The position numbers and the translations under genes are program-made. Under the pieces are notes generated by a model. The model was not told where the DNA came from. It worked only from the letters and a program-made list of their open reading frames with translations, and searched no databases. From positions 18,724,001 to 18,788,000 of the forward strand of contig NC_091047.1 in NCBI RefSeq assembly GCF_963966145.1: a stretch of DNA of 64,000 nucleotides, written 5' to 3'. Position 1 is the first letter of the stretch. Each line of letters opens with the position of its first letter. Shown here piece after piece: positions 1-9,899 of the stretch. The DNA comes from Tenebrio molitor. Taxonomy: Eukaryota > Arthropoda > Insecta > Coleoptera > Tenebrionidae.

Positions 1-322
1 AGTGAAAGATTACGTCGGGTGCAATAATCATTCACTTTTTGCACTTGTTGCATAAATAACTATATTTCACAATATAGTCACCTAAAATGCTAATACATTG
101 GTATAACAATGAAGATGTGCTTTGATGCACTTAGAAAAAAAAAAGTTGTTTGCTTTGTTTGTGGAAGTTGTTTCAATATCTTGAAACCAACATCATGGAT
201 AACAGTCATGCAGCTCAAAGCGTTGTTCTGATGGAACATGACCTGCAGTTCCAATATTACTTTTTTTCCTTTACGACATCGCTTACTTGCAAAATCAATC
301 CACTATACTAGGTACTCTTCTG
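1..322. other. Unassigned AT-rich DNA
   Basis: No ORF, TIR pair or repeat shared with the rest of the window was recognised here. Confidence 0.4.
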
Positions 323-690
323 TACTCTCGTGTCAAAAATAAATTACTTCCTAGGATTCAGGGATATTCGTTACTAGGTTGCCATAAATTTGGTTAGGTT
401 GGAGGCTATGTGGTTTCTGGTGACAAACAAAAGATATCTCAAAAATGTAAGACAGCAAATTAATTGTAACAGTTGAAAATGACTAATTTCTCGCTAAGTG
501 ATAGATGATTTTTCGTTTCACAATCAATTTTGGTTACTGGCGGCATATTTATTTGGATCTAATCTCTCAATTCAAAGTAACCAACCTTAGGCATTCAAAA
601 TAACTTTTGAAAATTCTAGTTACACACAACATGAAAAACGTTATTTCCCGTTCGAATTCTAGGGAGTAATTTATTTTTGACACGAGAGTA
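323..690. mobile_element. MITE with ~36-bp TIRs
   Basis: The left end reads TACTCTCGTGTCAAAAATAA and its reverse complement forms the right end at about 650-690. The TIRs continue inward through a CCTAG motif with few mismatches. The 368-bp interior has no convincing coding sequence. It abuts the next MITE, with only four bases (TGTA) between them. Confidence 0.7.
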
Positions 691-694
691 TGTA

Positions 695-1006
695 CAGTTG
701 CGGCCGTTGAAATCTCAGACAGGGAAGATTTAAACACTCTGTGTAAATTCCGAAATTTGATTAGCGTAAACAGGATTTTCATCAAGGATTATAAAGTGAG
801 TGTCAGTATTTGACATATTGGGCAGAATCGCGCGTAACTTTTGAAATGCCGCAATTATCTGATTTGCAAAAATGTGTTTGACTGAGGCACGGTGTAAGTA
901 TAAGAGCCATTGCGAGAGAAATTAATGTGGATAATTGTTCAATACCATTTACAAAGCCGAAAGTTTGGCGTTGTCAAAGTGTCTGAGTTTTCAACGGCCG
1001 CAACTG
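695..1006. mobile_element. Tc1/mariner-type MITE, family M1 copy 1
   Basis: The ends are inverted copies of CAGTTGCGGCCGTTGAAA, each flanked by TA (693-694 and 1007-1008), the target duplication expected of the Tc1/mariner superfamily. The interior is shared with 23335-23678. It keeps a relic of a transposase N-terminus: a start-like MPQLSDLQ stretch, then a segment resembling SIRAIAREINV, which is the recognition part of a helix-turn-helix. It is non-autonomous and lacks a catalytic domain. This copy is 312 bp, about 30 bp shorter than the other because of an internal deletion. Confidence 0.85.
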
Positions 1007-1556
1007 TACGTAGTAACATAGTAATCCAAGTTCATGAGAATCGGAAAAAACTTTGCACGAAATTTTCGATGAGGTGAATATTTATGTTTCCACTTGATCC
1101 CTTGACTTTTTAAGTCTGGATCGAAATCATGATTCCAACTTGTGATTTGTTGCACTAAGGAATGAGAATTAATAACGAAGAATCTTCTTAAATTATGTAA
1201 TGAACGGCTGCTCTCTTGCACCTCTACAAGAGTAACAGTGGGCTGAAAAGGGGAGGAGACGACATCACCAACACAACTTTCATCCGGCGCAACACATTTT
1301 TCAAGAAATCCGTCTGGGTCTTTAGTATTCATCCGGTAGCCATCTTGTTTAAGTCCAATTCATTCTGCAAGTTTTTTTTTATGGCAGTGACAAACATATA
1401 CAACTTTCTGTTATAAATTTCGCTTAACTGGTCTCTTATGGAAAACCAGAATCTGCACCAAATCAATACATATTTCCTTGTGCCACAAACAGTCTTGGGA
1501 TGTCCAACAAGTGGTGCAGTTTCACGAGATTTTCTACAATCTTTAAATATCTGCAT
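1007..1556 (-). pseudogene. Gene-like remnant of unknown function
   Basis: Two minus-strand reading frames abut here. The upstream one (1556-1329, starting at TTG) ends in a TGA overlapping the ATG of the second (1332 to about 1007). A CTCCTCCCCTTTTCAG stretch near 1240 resembles a splice acceptor inside the second frame, so this may be an exon with its intron side included. The downstream part is basic and aromatic-rich (GIKWKHKYSPHRKFRAKFF). The frame runs directly into the TA of the M1 MITE, as though cut by that insertion. I recognise no family. It could be a remnant of a transposon-encoded protein, a displaced exon or chance. Confidence 0.25.
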
Positions 1557-1837
1557 TAGTTCTTAACAACATAGTATGTATCACCTAATACTTCACTTAC
1601 AAACATATGGATTTCTTGTGTCTATCACCTTTTGTTACTTTCATGTGTTTTAAAGAATGGGCAGTAAGGTGATGAAGTCGAAAATTGGTGTTCGTAAGAT
1701 CAGATTCTGATCGTCTTACGTTCAAAACGTAAAAAAGTGGTTTTTGCGTGTGTGTCTGTCTGCAAAAACGTATGCAAAAAATACACCGATTTGAGTTGAA
1801 TATATTTCTACAAAATATTTGTCTCGGTAAGAACTCT
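1557..1837. other. Unassigned intergenic DNA
   Basis: Nothing convincing is present apart from a short hairpin near 1692-1720 (CGTAAGATCAGA and its near inverse). Confidence 0.4.
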
Positions 1838-1945
1838 CATTGGTCTAGCATCTTAGTAATATCAAAATTACCATTAGTACACTGTAATTTTGTTTTCACC
1901 AACTTAATTCAACAGGTGGTGGTTATTTGATTTTGGCACGGCCTT
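1838..1945. repeat. Fragment of MITE family M5
   Basis: The stretch from TTGGTCTAGCATC through CACCAACTTAATTCAACAGG to GGCACGGCC matches 27098-27212 closely and the end of the element at 47683-48048. Only one end is recognisable, so it is a truncated copy. Confidence 0.65.
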
Positions 1946-2189
1946 TATGCACAGAAACGTCATGGAGATAGATAGGTGGTCATGGATTGAAAAACGTCCG
2001 TCTCAACTTATTTAGTGTGACGATTTCTTCGGTACGAACGATTGGCCTACCAGCACCTTTTTTATGAGTCACAGAGGCAAAATACACCAATACAATTTAT
2101 TTGTTCCCTAGTTGTAAACATTAGTTTATCAAGTATTCACCTTGAAAATGTCTCTTAACTGGCTAGCATGTAAAATTATAGTAGCAAGC

Positions 2190-2227
2190 GTGTAAAATTT
2201 TACTGGCTAGCCAGTAAAATTTTACAC
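2190..2227. repeat. Perfect 38-bp palindrome
   Basis: GTGTAAAATTTTACTGG, the centre CTAG, then the exact inverse. A partial copy of one arm (GCTAGCATGTAAAATTAT) lies just upstream at 2162-2179, and related AGTAAAAT motifs recur to about 2455. It may be the core of a decayed foldback element. Confidence 0.8.
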
Positions 2228-3755
2228 CCGTGCTCATATGAGTGATGTGCGTTTCCAAAGCAATACGCGTAAAGCTCATACAATTTTTTTTCAAATACCG
2301 AAATTTTTAATAGTTTGTATAACAAATACAAGTGAGGAACAAATAAAATATTCAACAATACACGCATGGTAATGGGTTTTACTGGCTTCAGAAGGTGACT
2401 AGCTTGCCTTCGGCTCTCCAGTCATATCCTTCTATCGCCAGTAAAATCCCTTTTTACCATGCTAGTAATGTTAAATACTATTGCAAGTGCGTAAAAATCC
2501 TTCGGCATTACTGCAAAGTGTGCTCTCGAAAATTGATTTTGACATTCGAAAAATGATTTGACACAAAGCTTCGACAATTATTTGAAAATCCATGACCACC
2601 TTTGACCAAGATAATTTTTGATATCCCGGTACAAAGTTACAAAACCGCTATATTTTTTACTTTCGCTGTTCTCTAAATAAGAACAACGAAAACAAGACTT
2701 TTTTCTAAAGGAATGAATGAAAACTAATCAAATTTTGCAGAAAATTTAGATTAATCGAAGACTTAACGACAAAAAATTTGAAAGAACTATGTAATAACAT
2801 TTTGTCAATATTTTTTGGCTATTTTACTTAACAAACTGCTGGAAAATTAAAACAATTATTCATAAACGGTTTAGTGATTTCATTTATTTTTTTTAGCACA
2901 TCAGAGCGATGAAGATAGCAACATAGCAACCCTTTTTAGCTAGGTCCGATACGTATTTCATCAAATTTTAACAACAAAATAATTATGTTGCTCTATAATT
3001 AAATTAGAGCAGAAAATAAGAAGTATAGTCTCTTTGTCGGTTTGTTTTTGCGTTTGTTTATTATTCAAGAGGCGGTGGTCCGATTTCAATGAAATTTGGT
3101 ATGTGGGTTACTAATATGCGCATTTGAAATGTGGGGTATTTTTAGGATTCAGTAAGAAATAAAATCATATAAGGATGAAAATATAATGATAAGTGCTGGT
3201 TTCGACTTTGATAATAATCATCTTTTCCTTTTAACTTTTCCCCTGTGGGTACAGTTGTGTTCGAAATGGTGTTGTACAGAATTTGTAGTGTGTGAACTTG
3301 TACGTGATTTCATAATAGTAGTTTTTGTAATTTGCCTCCATTTTGATTCTCTAATAGACATATTAACGAACGCGACGTCATCATCTGGGATGTCCTTATA
3401 GCCATTATTTCACGGAACATTTTACGAAAATTTTTAGGTTGGCATAGCTTGATCCGTCATGCGTGTCAGTTTAAATTACAAAATGTGCAAAGAATTATTT
3501 ATCAGGATTTATCAGGCAACAAATTCGCGACCGTATTTTTGTTAATTTCACGTATTTCAGCGGGCGTACATGAAAGATTATCTTTCATATTCGTGTTTTG
3601 TGACAAAATTTGGACGAAACAAAAGGCGACTTTGAAGACTTGATAAAATTTTCATTTCTAAAATTAAGACATTACCAACCGCCACAAAAACCCCAAAATC
3701 GAGGAAAGTAAACATTTTTGTTTAAAAACGGCTCAAAAAGGACAAATTACAAAAA
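2228..3755. other. AT-rich DNA with decayed repeats
   Basis: Small inverted motifs (TTTTACTGG and CCAGTAAAA around 2376 and 2440) suggest a decayed MITE. The segment at 3000-3150 containing GGTCCGATTTCAATGAAATT looks like interspersed repeat sequence rather than coding DNA. I accept no ORF here as a gene. Confidence 0.3.
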
Positions 3756-3893
3756 ATAGTATAAAAAACTCGTTTCATAAGACCATGAAGCACTCATTCT
3801 TTAAAATAACTCGTGGCTACGCCACTCGTTTTTTAATCTTGAATTCGTGCTTCAAGACTGGTCTTATGAAACTTGTCTTTTAATATACTATTA
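3756..3893. repeat. Foldback element with CpG-bearing loop
   Basis: The left arm AATAGTATAAAAAACTCG..CATAAGACCA is answered by an inverted right arm ending in ATACTATT, with about 40-bp arms. The loop holds CTCGTGGCTACGCCACTCG. Similar loops occur in other foldbacks of the window (6302, 13593, 45845). Confidence 0.7.
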
Positions 3894-3894
3894 T

Positions 3895-4145
3895 TTAATG
3901 AGTTCGTGCCTAAATTGGGCTCGTTTCACTCGCGTTTTAAAATGGCCCACTCGTGCCAAAAAAGGCCCAATTTACACACGAACGAATTGAATACAACGTT
4001 TTTTTGTTCGACGAGCCCCTTAAAGGCTCCAAATCACTTAAAATCTTTAAAATTAGCTTGACGTTTCGTTTTGACAAGAAGTGACATTTATCAAAATCCG
4101 CTCACACAGGAGAAAATTCTCAAATTCGAACAAAAAAGTTCAAAA
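3895..4145. repeat. Interspersed repeat family X, copy 1
   Basis: Runs from GAGTTCGTGCCTAAATTGGG to about GAGAAAATTCTCAAATTCG. It shares most of its length with 11415-12305 and 38250-38545, including the run GAACGAATTGAATACAACG and CTTAAAGGCTCCAAATC. The first half is an imperfect inverted repeat around TAAATTGGGC. Coding capacity is not evident. Confidence 0.8.
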
Positions 4146-5171
4146 AAGTATTGTACAAGCTCTGTTGCGTGTACGCTTCCTAGCAACACCTAATCCTAAT
4201 AATGCTTATTGAACACAAAAATAGAAAAAACAAATTTCACATTAAGACAAAGACACATCTATGGTGATGTTCTGATATTTTTTAAATCTGATACACACAA
4301 CCCTAAAGTCGCTGTTCATTTTAATGAACACAACTGTACCTTCCGAGGTAAACTGCAAGTTTTCGTCTAATTTAAACCTAGCTTTACAAATACATGCATA
4401 TCTGCATCCATTTTTCTTTATTAAGCAGCAAAGAAACTTCACACCTGCTAAACGATTCCGTGTTAAATGACGAAAAGATATATAATGTAGAATGTAGAAA
4501 ATCTATTGTTCGATTATTCATTCTGATGCTCAATCAATAATTTTAATGCTCAAACAGTTTTCGGACGGTACTTGAACTATTAAAAATATGCTTAAAAAAT
4601 TATTATGCTTATTTCATTTTGATCGTCATCTTTTTGTTGACAGATTAATTTATTCGATGTCAAAAATAAATTATGTATATTATTCAATAATTTGATGCCT
4701 GAAAAAATTACCTCATGCTTATTTAAATTGTTTTTTCTACTTCCTTCTCTAAAGTGTCACATTTAGCACTGACAAATAGTGTATAAAACGACACTTTAAA
4801 AACGATTGTTCATTAGTCACAACTTGGTGTCCATTCGGGCGTTTTCGGGATATTAAACACGCTCGAAGTTTCTTTAAACACGGCTTGAGTTTTTTGGACA
4901 TATTTAGCTCTAGATCAAGTTGGTATTTTGACGTTTATCAGTTTCGCATCCGGCGTGAAAGAAAACGTCATTGCAGTGGAATAATTCGTTGTATTTTTCA
5001 AATATGGACCTGAAGCCACCAACAATTTGTATCCTGATAAATATATATATTCCTATTTGGTATGTTTATTTAGTTTGTATGTTTAAATAAACGTTTAATA
5101 AAAAAGTTGCTTGTTTCGTTTGTGTGTTCCATTTGTTAATTTGGTCGTAGAAAAAGTATAGTATTCAACTC
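4146..5171. other. Unassigned AT-rich DNA
   Basis: No TIR pair, shared repeat or plausible gene was recognised. The 66-codon minus frame at 4242-4442 has no recognisable domain. Confidence 0.4.
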
Positions 5172-6297
5172 GTTTATTGGAGAAAATCAGCAACCGCAAG
5201 ATGGCGCTGCAAATTGAACGAAATAGGGAAAACAAAGAACAGCTGCTTTCATTTGTATTTGGATTTAATTTGCCGGTAACAATTTTTTACATTTTACATT
5301 ATAATAAATGGTTTAAAACAAATTGCAAGTTATAAGAACCACCAAGATTATCAGTTTGCGTTGATTTGTCTATGGTTGGCTTCAAAAAAAACGGGAACTG
5401 TCAGAAAAATATCTGTCAGATTTTATTAAATTTTTGTAGTTTGAAACGGCTTTTTAGAATTTAGGTTAAAAAACTGCACTTATGTGTCAGAAATACTACT
5501 GTCAAACAGACACAAATTGACATAAATTGACAAATTAAATTTCCAATTCACATTAGGCCAAATTTCAGTTCCCGTTTTTTTTGAAGCCAACTGTACCAAG
5601 ACCTTTGTCATTGCAACTTTCTGAACTGGCTCTTCAACATTTATGTTTGTGAGTACCCACTGGTAAATTGTGAGAGGGAATGGCTGTGAGTTTCAATTGT
5701 CTCACTTGACACCTTTTGCTGTTGTGTAAAAAGCTATAATCATCAAAGCTTCCCAAACTTGCCCAAAGGTATAAAATCGATTGGTAGAAAGTGCTTTGTA
5801 ACCCCCAATAAAAATATCTCCGAATTTAGCCTGTCCCTGAGTCTGCTTGCAAAAAATCGCAACATCTTGACCGGCTGCAAGGGGTTTTCAACAGTTTATT
5901 ATTAGGGATTGATACCCAACTCTTAGGGGCCAATAAAACAATTGACTTTATTCTCACTTATTTCTAGAAGCTCTTTAATAGGTTTTCCGATTTTTAAAAC
6001 TTCCTGCTTGGTATTTTTTAGAGTTTTTTATTGGGAAATAACATCATGGAAATAGTGCAGAGAAATGTCTTTGCTCACTAAATATCACACTGTATCACAC
6101 TGCGGCACGGAACAATAACACTTTGAGGTACTCGTTATCACTTCATGCACAATTTATTATGAAAAATAAACGAATTTGGCTATTTTTTGGCGATTGAAAT
6201 GTATTACGGCCAATACGTAAACATTTGTTTTCCCTATTTCGTTAGTTCAAAAATTACCACCAGAGGTCAGCCACTTCGCTGATTTTCTCCAATAAAC
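5172..6297. mobile_element. ~1.1-kb TIR element with nested MITE
   Basis: GTTTATTGGAGAAAATCAGC opens the element and its inverse closes it. The arms continue about 60-70 bp inward, with indels, to AACGAAATAGGGAAAA. The interior has no transposase reading frame, so it is non-autonomous. The MITE at 5373-5593 sits inside it. Confidence 0.75.
5373..5593. mobile_element. TA-flanked MITE, family M2 copy 1
   Basis: The right terminus is the inverse of CAGTTGGCTTCAAAAAAAAC and the left terminus differs only at its first bases. TA flanks at 5371-5372 and 5594-5595. The TIRs extend to GGGAACTG. They are clearly related to those of 32055-32295. The 221-bp interior is non-coding. Confidence 0.8.
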
Positions 6298-6301
6298 TTC
6301 T

Positions 6302-6382
6302 CTAGACACTTGTTTATTAAACACTCGCTCCGCTACGCTTCGCTCGTGCCTAACATAAAACGCGTGTCTAAAGTGCATCTTG
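6302..6382. repeat. Foldback with CpG-rich loop
   Basis: CTAGACACTTGTTTATTAAA is roughly inverted at TAAAACGCGTGTCTAAAG. The loop is CTCGCTCCGCTACGCTTCG, of the same type as the other foldbacks in this window. Confidence 0.5.
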
Positions 6383-6502
6383 TTGCATAATATACTATTA
6401 AATATTTAGTCCCTATAATCGTAACAATATAGTGTTAAGGCTACCTGGCAAACTCTACACATTCTTTTGCATCATTTTGCAACATGGAGATCAAATAAAA
6501 AT

Positions 6503-6707
6503 ACCATCAAGGATAGCTATGAAAAAGAAAGTGCCGTGTCTTTGATTAAGAAATTCGTCATGCATTTGTGGAATCCTGAAATGGGTTATTTAAATAAACA
6601 ATTATAGGTTCTATTATTGCATTTTTTTCGTTGCAACTTACAGTCCACATGCGCGTTATGGACTGTGCGACTGTGTCACAGCTATCCTTGATAGCTTTTT
6701 TTGCTCT
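6503..6707. repeat. Possible decayed MITE
   Basis: ATCAAGGATAGCTATGAAAA at 6508 and its approximate inverse CAGCTATCCTTGATAGCTT at 6684 enclose about 170 bp. No target duplication is clear. Confidence 0.4.
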
Positions 6708-7171
6708 TACGGTATTTACAGCGGTATTTTATTACTGCAAGGTGTTTAATTTTTCCCATTTTGTAAAAGGAAAAACTTCAATGAATAGTCGACCGGTTAA
6801 TTCTTAAACGCATAAAATGACATTAACTAGTGACATATGTCATTGTCGATAATTGATCATTCGCTGATGAGCAGTTTTCGTTTGCCAAACAATGACTTAG
6901 GCAAGGGAGAATAAATCATGAACCACCCTCGTATAATCAATATCTGAATTTTTGCTACGTGATTCTTCACATTACGTCGAATTCAATGATATTAATAATG
7001 TTAAGTATTTCTTTTTATTCTTTCTCAGTATAATCTAATCTTAAAACCATAACCCTACTTTACATAACATTTTTGCATGCAAGTGATGTTAAGAGAATTC
7101 TTACAAAGTGCAATAAAATTTGAAATGGGATGTAATGGTCTGGTAACACACTATGCGACCAAACATTAGAA
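6708..7171. other. Unassigned AT-rich DNA
   Basis: Nothing recognisable was seen between the decayed MITE and the LINE target duplication. Confidence 0.4.
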
Positions 7172-7185
7172 TTAGCTTAGCTTGT
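7172..7185. repeat. LINE target-site duplication, 3' side
   Basis: TTAGCTTAGCTTGT is repeated exactly at 9717-9730 on the other side of the LINE, giving a 14-bp duplication typical of target-primed reverse transcription. Confidence 0.85.
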
Positions 7186-9716
7186 TGTTGTATGTATATT
7201 TAATACCTATACAGGTTTATAAATTATCCGATTTTCGACTTTTCCCACTAACTCAATAAAATACAATAAAATATAATATAATAACTAAAACTAACTAACT
7301 AAATAAGACAATAATTCAAAACAATAACAAATTAGCAGCTTTCCAAATACAATCATCCTTCCCCACATATTGTCCCTCTTCTCCACTCAACCTTCTTCAT
7401 CCATTCGATCCCTCTTCCGTCCTCATTCAACATTTCTTCTCTACTTTCCTCTCTCTCTCTCAATTCTACGCATTCATTCAACATATGTTCTATCGTCTCC
7501 TTTTTTTCTCCACACATCCTGCACACTCTAATCCTATCCTCATTCCAATATTTATTCTCTCTCTCCTCATTTCCACACCTAAATCTTGCTATTATCACTC
7601 TCTCCTTTCTACTCTCTCTTCCTAGGTACTTTGGTAGTTCTTCCGTTATTATTTTTTCATACTTCCCATTGTACCTAGATTCCCTAATTCTCGTTCTTCT
7701 TTCCTGCACTTGCACATCTCTGGCTCTCTGCACCAATTCATCTGTCATTGCTCTGCCTCCCTCTCGCATTCTTTCTATCTCCGCTCCTGCATACCCATTT
7801 CTTTCGAAATATGCCTCCCTCTCTTTCCATACCCCTTTTCCTATATCTTTCCTTTTTTCTTTCAGACACTCTTGCAAAATTCTACACTCTCCTCTCTCTA
7901 TCAACCTCTCCTCAAATCTTATTGCTCTCTTTCCTGCTTCTATTCTTATTCCATCCCTTTTTGTTTCCTCCATCACTATATAGCCCGTTGTCTCTCTATC
8001 TACTCCTAGCACCCATTTCAAATATTTTCCTTGCACCCCTTCCAACCCTTCTTGCTCTCTCCATCCCCATATTTCCGCTCCATACATCATCACGCTTTTC
8101 ACCAGACTATCAAACATCATTATTCTCCTTCTAAAGTCATGTCCAAATTTTCTCTCTCCTATCCCCCATACCGCTCCTATTATCTTATTCGCTTTTTTCA
8201 CTAACTCTCTCACATGTGCTGCTGCTGTGTTTCTTTCATTCATCACATAACCTAAATACTTAAATTCTTTCACTTCTTCAATTTTATCCTTTTCCCATCT
8301 CCACTCATTTATTTTTCTCCTACCACCCCCCTTTCTAAACACCATCATCTTGGATTTCTCTACATTCACCGTCAACTTTTTCCTCCTCATATATTTCTCC
8401 ATGTTTCCCAACATTTCTTTCATACCTTTCTCCTCTCTCGCTAGCACCACCAAATCATCCGCGTATGCCAAAGACCACACTTTTTCTTTGCCCACCACGA
8501 CCTCCCCTGCCTGCCCCTTCCTGAACATCTCCTTTATATCTCCTATAAACGCTGCAAACAGGCTGGGGCTTAGTGGACAACCTTGTCTTACTCCCTTATA
8601 CGTCTTGAAACATTCACTCACTCTTCCATCCACTCTCACTCTACTTATCGTCTCTTCATATATCTCTTCTATTTTTGTTACCAGATGCTCATTTATCCCT
8701 TTCTTTCTCAAGTATTCCCACAGTAAGTCTCTTTCCACATTATCAAAAGCCGCCTTCAGGTCTACAAAAAATGCATATATCTTGCTACCCCTCTTTTTTA
8801 TCTCATTTCCTATTATATGATTCAAGATATATACGTTGTCCATAGTCCCTCTACCTTTCCTAAATCCCGCCTGCCCGTCTGGTAACGCACCCCGCTCATT
8901 CATTTCCTTCATTAGTCTTTCTTCCACAATCATCGCGTATACCTTATATGCCGTATTAAGGAGCGTGATCCCCCTGTAATTGCTGGCTGTATCCTTTTCT
9001 CCTTTCTTATATATGGGGCATATTATCCCCTCCTTCCACTCCTGGGGGAAGCCCTCTCCCTTCCACACTCCATTCATTATCTCTAACAACCTATCAACTT
9101 CCCTTTCAGTTCCATATATCCACGATTCGTTCTGTATACCGTCCCTCCCCGGTGCCTTTTTCCTTTTCAGTTTTCTTAGTTGTTGCTCTAATTCTTCTCT
9201 TGTTATCTCTTCTATTTCTCCCACTCTGTGTTGTCTCTTTTCCTTTTCTTGTCTGTTTTCCTCACCCCCCAACAACTCACTGAAGTACTTTCTCCATTCC
9301 TCCATAGTAATTCTATCACTCACTATTTCTCCTTTTTTCTTTCTTTCCCTATTTATGTATCTCCACACCTCTTCTTCCGTCTTTATACCTTTCATCTTCA
9401 TTTCTTCTTCCATCCGTTTCTTTTCCTTCTTCTCTTTGCATACTAATTTGTACCTCTTGCGTGCTCTCTTGTACTCTTCCTTCGTTGCTTTTTCTTTTTT
9501 CCAATTTCTTAGTTTCTTTCTTGCTGCTTGCTTCCCTTCCCTGCATTCTTTATCCCACCACTCGTTTTTCCACAGCCCCATCTTCTCTCTTATCTCTATC
9601 TCTTTTTTTTCTGTTGCATTTTTTACGTTCTCGCTCAGCTCCCTCACTTTTTCGTTTATTTCTCCTTCTTCGTATTTTGCCTCCCTAAGTCTTGCTCTAT
9701 ACTTTTCTTTTCCTTC
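7186..9716 (-). mobile_element. 5'-truncated LINE (non-LTR retrotransposon)
   Basis: A 2531-bp insertion bounded by the 14-bp repeats. On the minus strand it consists of the 3' part of an ORF2-type gene plus a 167-bp 3' UTR without a recognisable poly(A) tail. The 5' end is cut inside the ORF, so the expected N-terminal endonuclease is absent. The coding strand is so purine-rich that the plus strand reads as a long pyrimidine tract. An exact target duplication plus an undamaged frame suggest a recent insertion. Confidence 0.9.
7353..9716 (-). CDS. LINE reverse transcriptase, 5'-truncated
   Basis: The frame is open from the first base inside the target duplication (9716) to the stop at 7353, 787 codons plus stop. 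Numbering from the internal GTG at 9647, a Lys/Glu-rich segment fills residues 1-150 and the reverse transcriptase covers about 160-430. It includes KKAPGRDGI, NYRGITLLN, motif A FFVDLKAAFD (near 295), GVRQGCPLSP and the catalytic AYADDLVVL (near 395). A connection domain follows, with a C-terminal zinc knuckle near 710-725 (CRMCGEKKETIEHMLNEC). These motifs define a LINE polymerase that copies its RNA at a nicked target. No RNase H or restriction-like nuclease is visible. The N-terminal apurinic-type endonuclease expected in such elements is missing through truncation. I cannot fix the clade. No promoter is present, so expression is doubtful. Confidence 0.9.
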   Translation of the reverse strand, partial: EGKEKYRARLREAKYEEGEINEKVRELSENVKNATEKKEIEIREKMGLWKNEWWDKECREGKQAARKKLRNWKKEKATKEEYKRARKRYKLVCKEKKEKKRMEEEMKMKGIKTEEEVWRYINRERKKKGEIVSDRITMEEWRKYFSELLGGEENRQEKEKRQHRVGEIEEITREELEQQLRKLKRKKAPGRDGIQNESWIYGTEREVDRLLEIMNGVWKGEGFPQEWKEGIICPIYKKGEKDTASNYRGITLLNTAYKVYAMIVEERLMKEMNERGALPDGQAGFRKGRGTMDNVYILNHIIGNEIKKRGSKIYAFFVDLKAAFDNVERDLLWEYLRKKGINEHLVTKIEEIYEETISRVRVDGRVSECFKTYKGVRQGCPLSPSLFAAFIGDIKEMFRKGQAGEVVVGKEKVWSLAYADDLVVLAREEKGMKEMLGNMEKYMRRKKLTVNVEKSKMMVFRKGGGRRKINEWRWEKDKIEEVKEFKYLGYVMNERNTAAAHVRELVKKANKIIGAVWGIGERKFGHDFRRRIMMFDSLVKSVMMYGAEIWGWREQEGLEGVQGKYLKWVLGVDRETTGYIVMEETKRDGIRIEAGKRAIRFEERLIERGECRILQECLKEKRKDIGKGVWKEREAYFERNGYAGAEIERMREGGRAMTDELVQRARDVQVQERRTRIRESRYNGKYEKIITEELPKYLGRESRKERVIIARFRCGNEERENKYWNEDRIRVCRMCGEKKETIEHMLNECVELREREESREEMLNEDGRGIEWMKKVEWRRGTICGEG

Positions 9717-9730
9717 TTAGCTTAGCTTGT
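9717..9730. repeat. LINE target-site duplication, 5' side
   Basis: Exact partner of 7172-7185. It lies immediately outside the truncated 5' end of the LINE. Confidence 0.85.
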
Positions 9731-9899
9731 ATTAAAAATTAATAATAAAGACAAAATATTAAAATTATCGGAAAACTTTGATTTCATCAAAGGATCAGTT
9801 GTTTTTTTTTTTCACCGGTTCAAGTAAAGTTTCCTAAGTCTATTTTAATATACATAATTTTACATCCGATCCAGGGATTTTTTTTTAAATAGGTATATA

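Noticed and set aside
7669..9725. Many long plus-strand ORFs (104-246 codons) rich in Ser/Phe/Leu
   Set aside because: They are antisense shadows of the LINE reverse transcriptase ORF, produced by its purine-biased codons.
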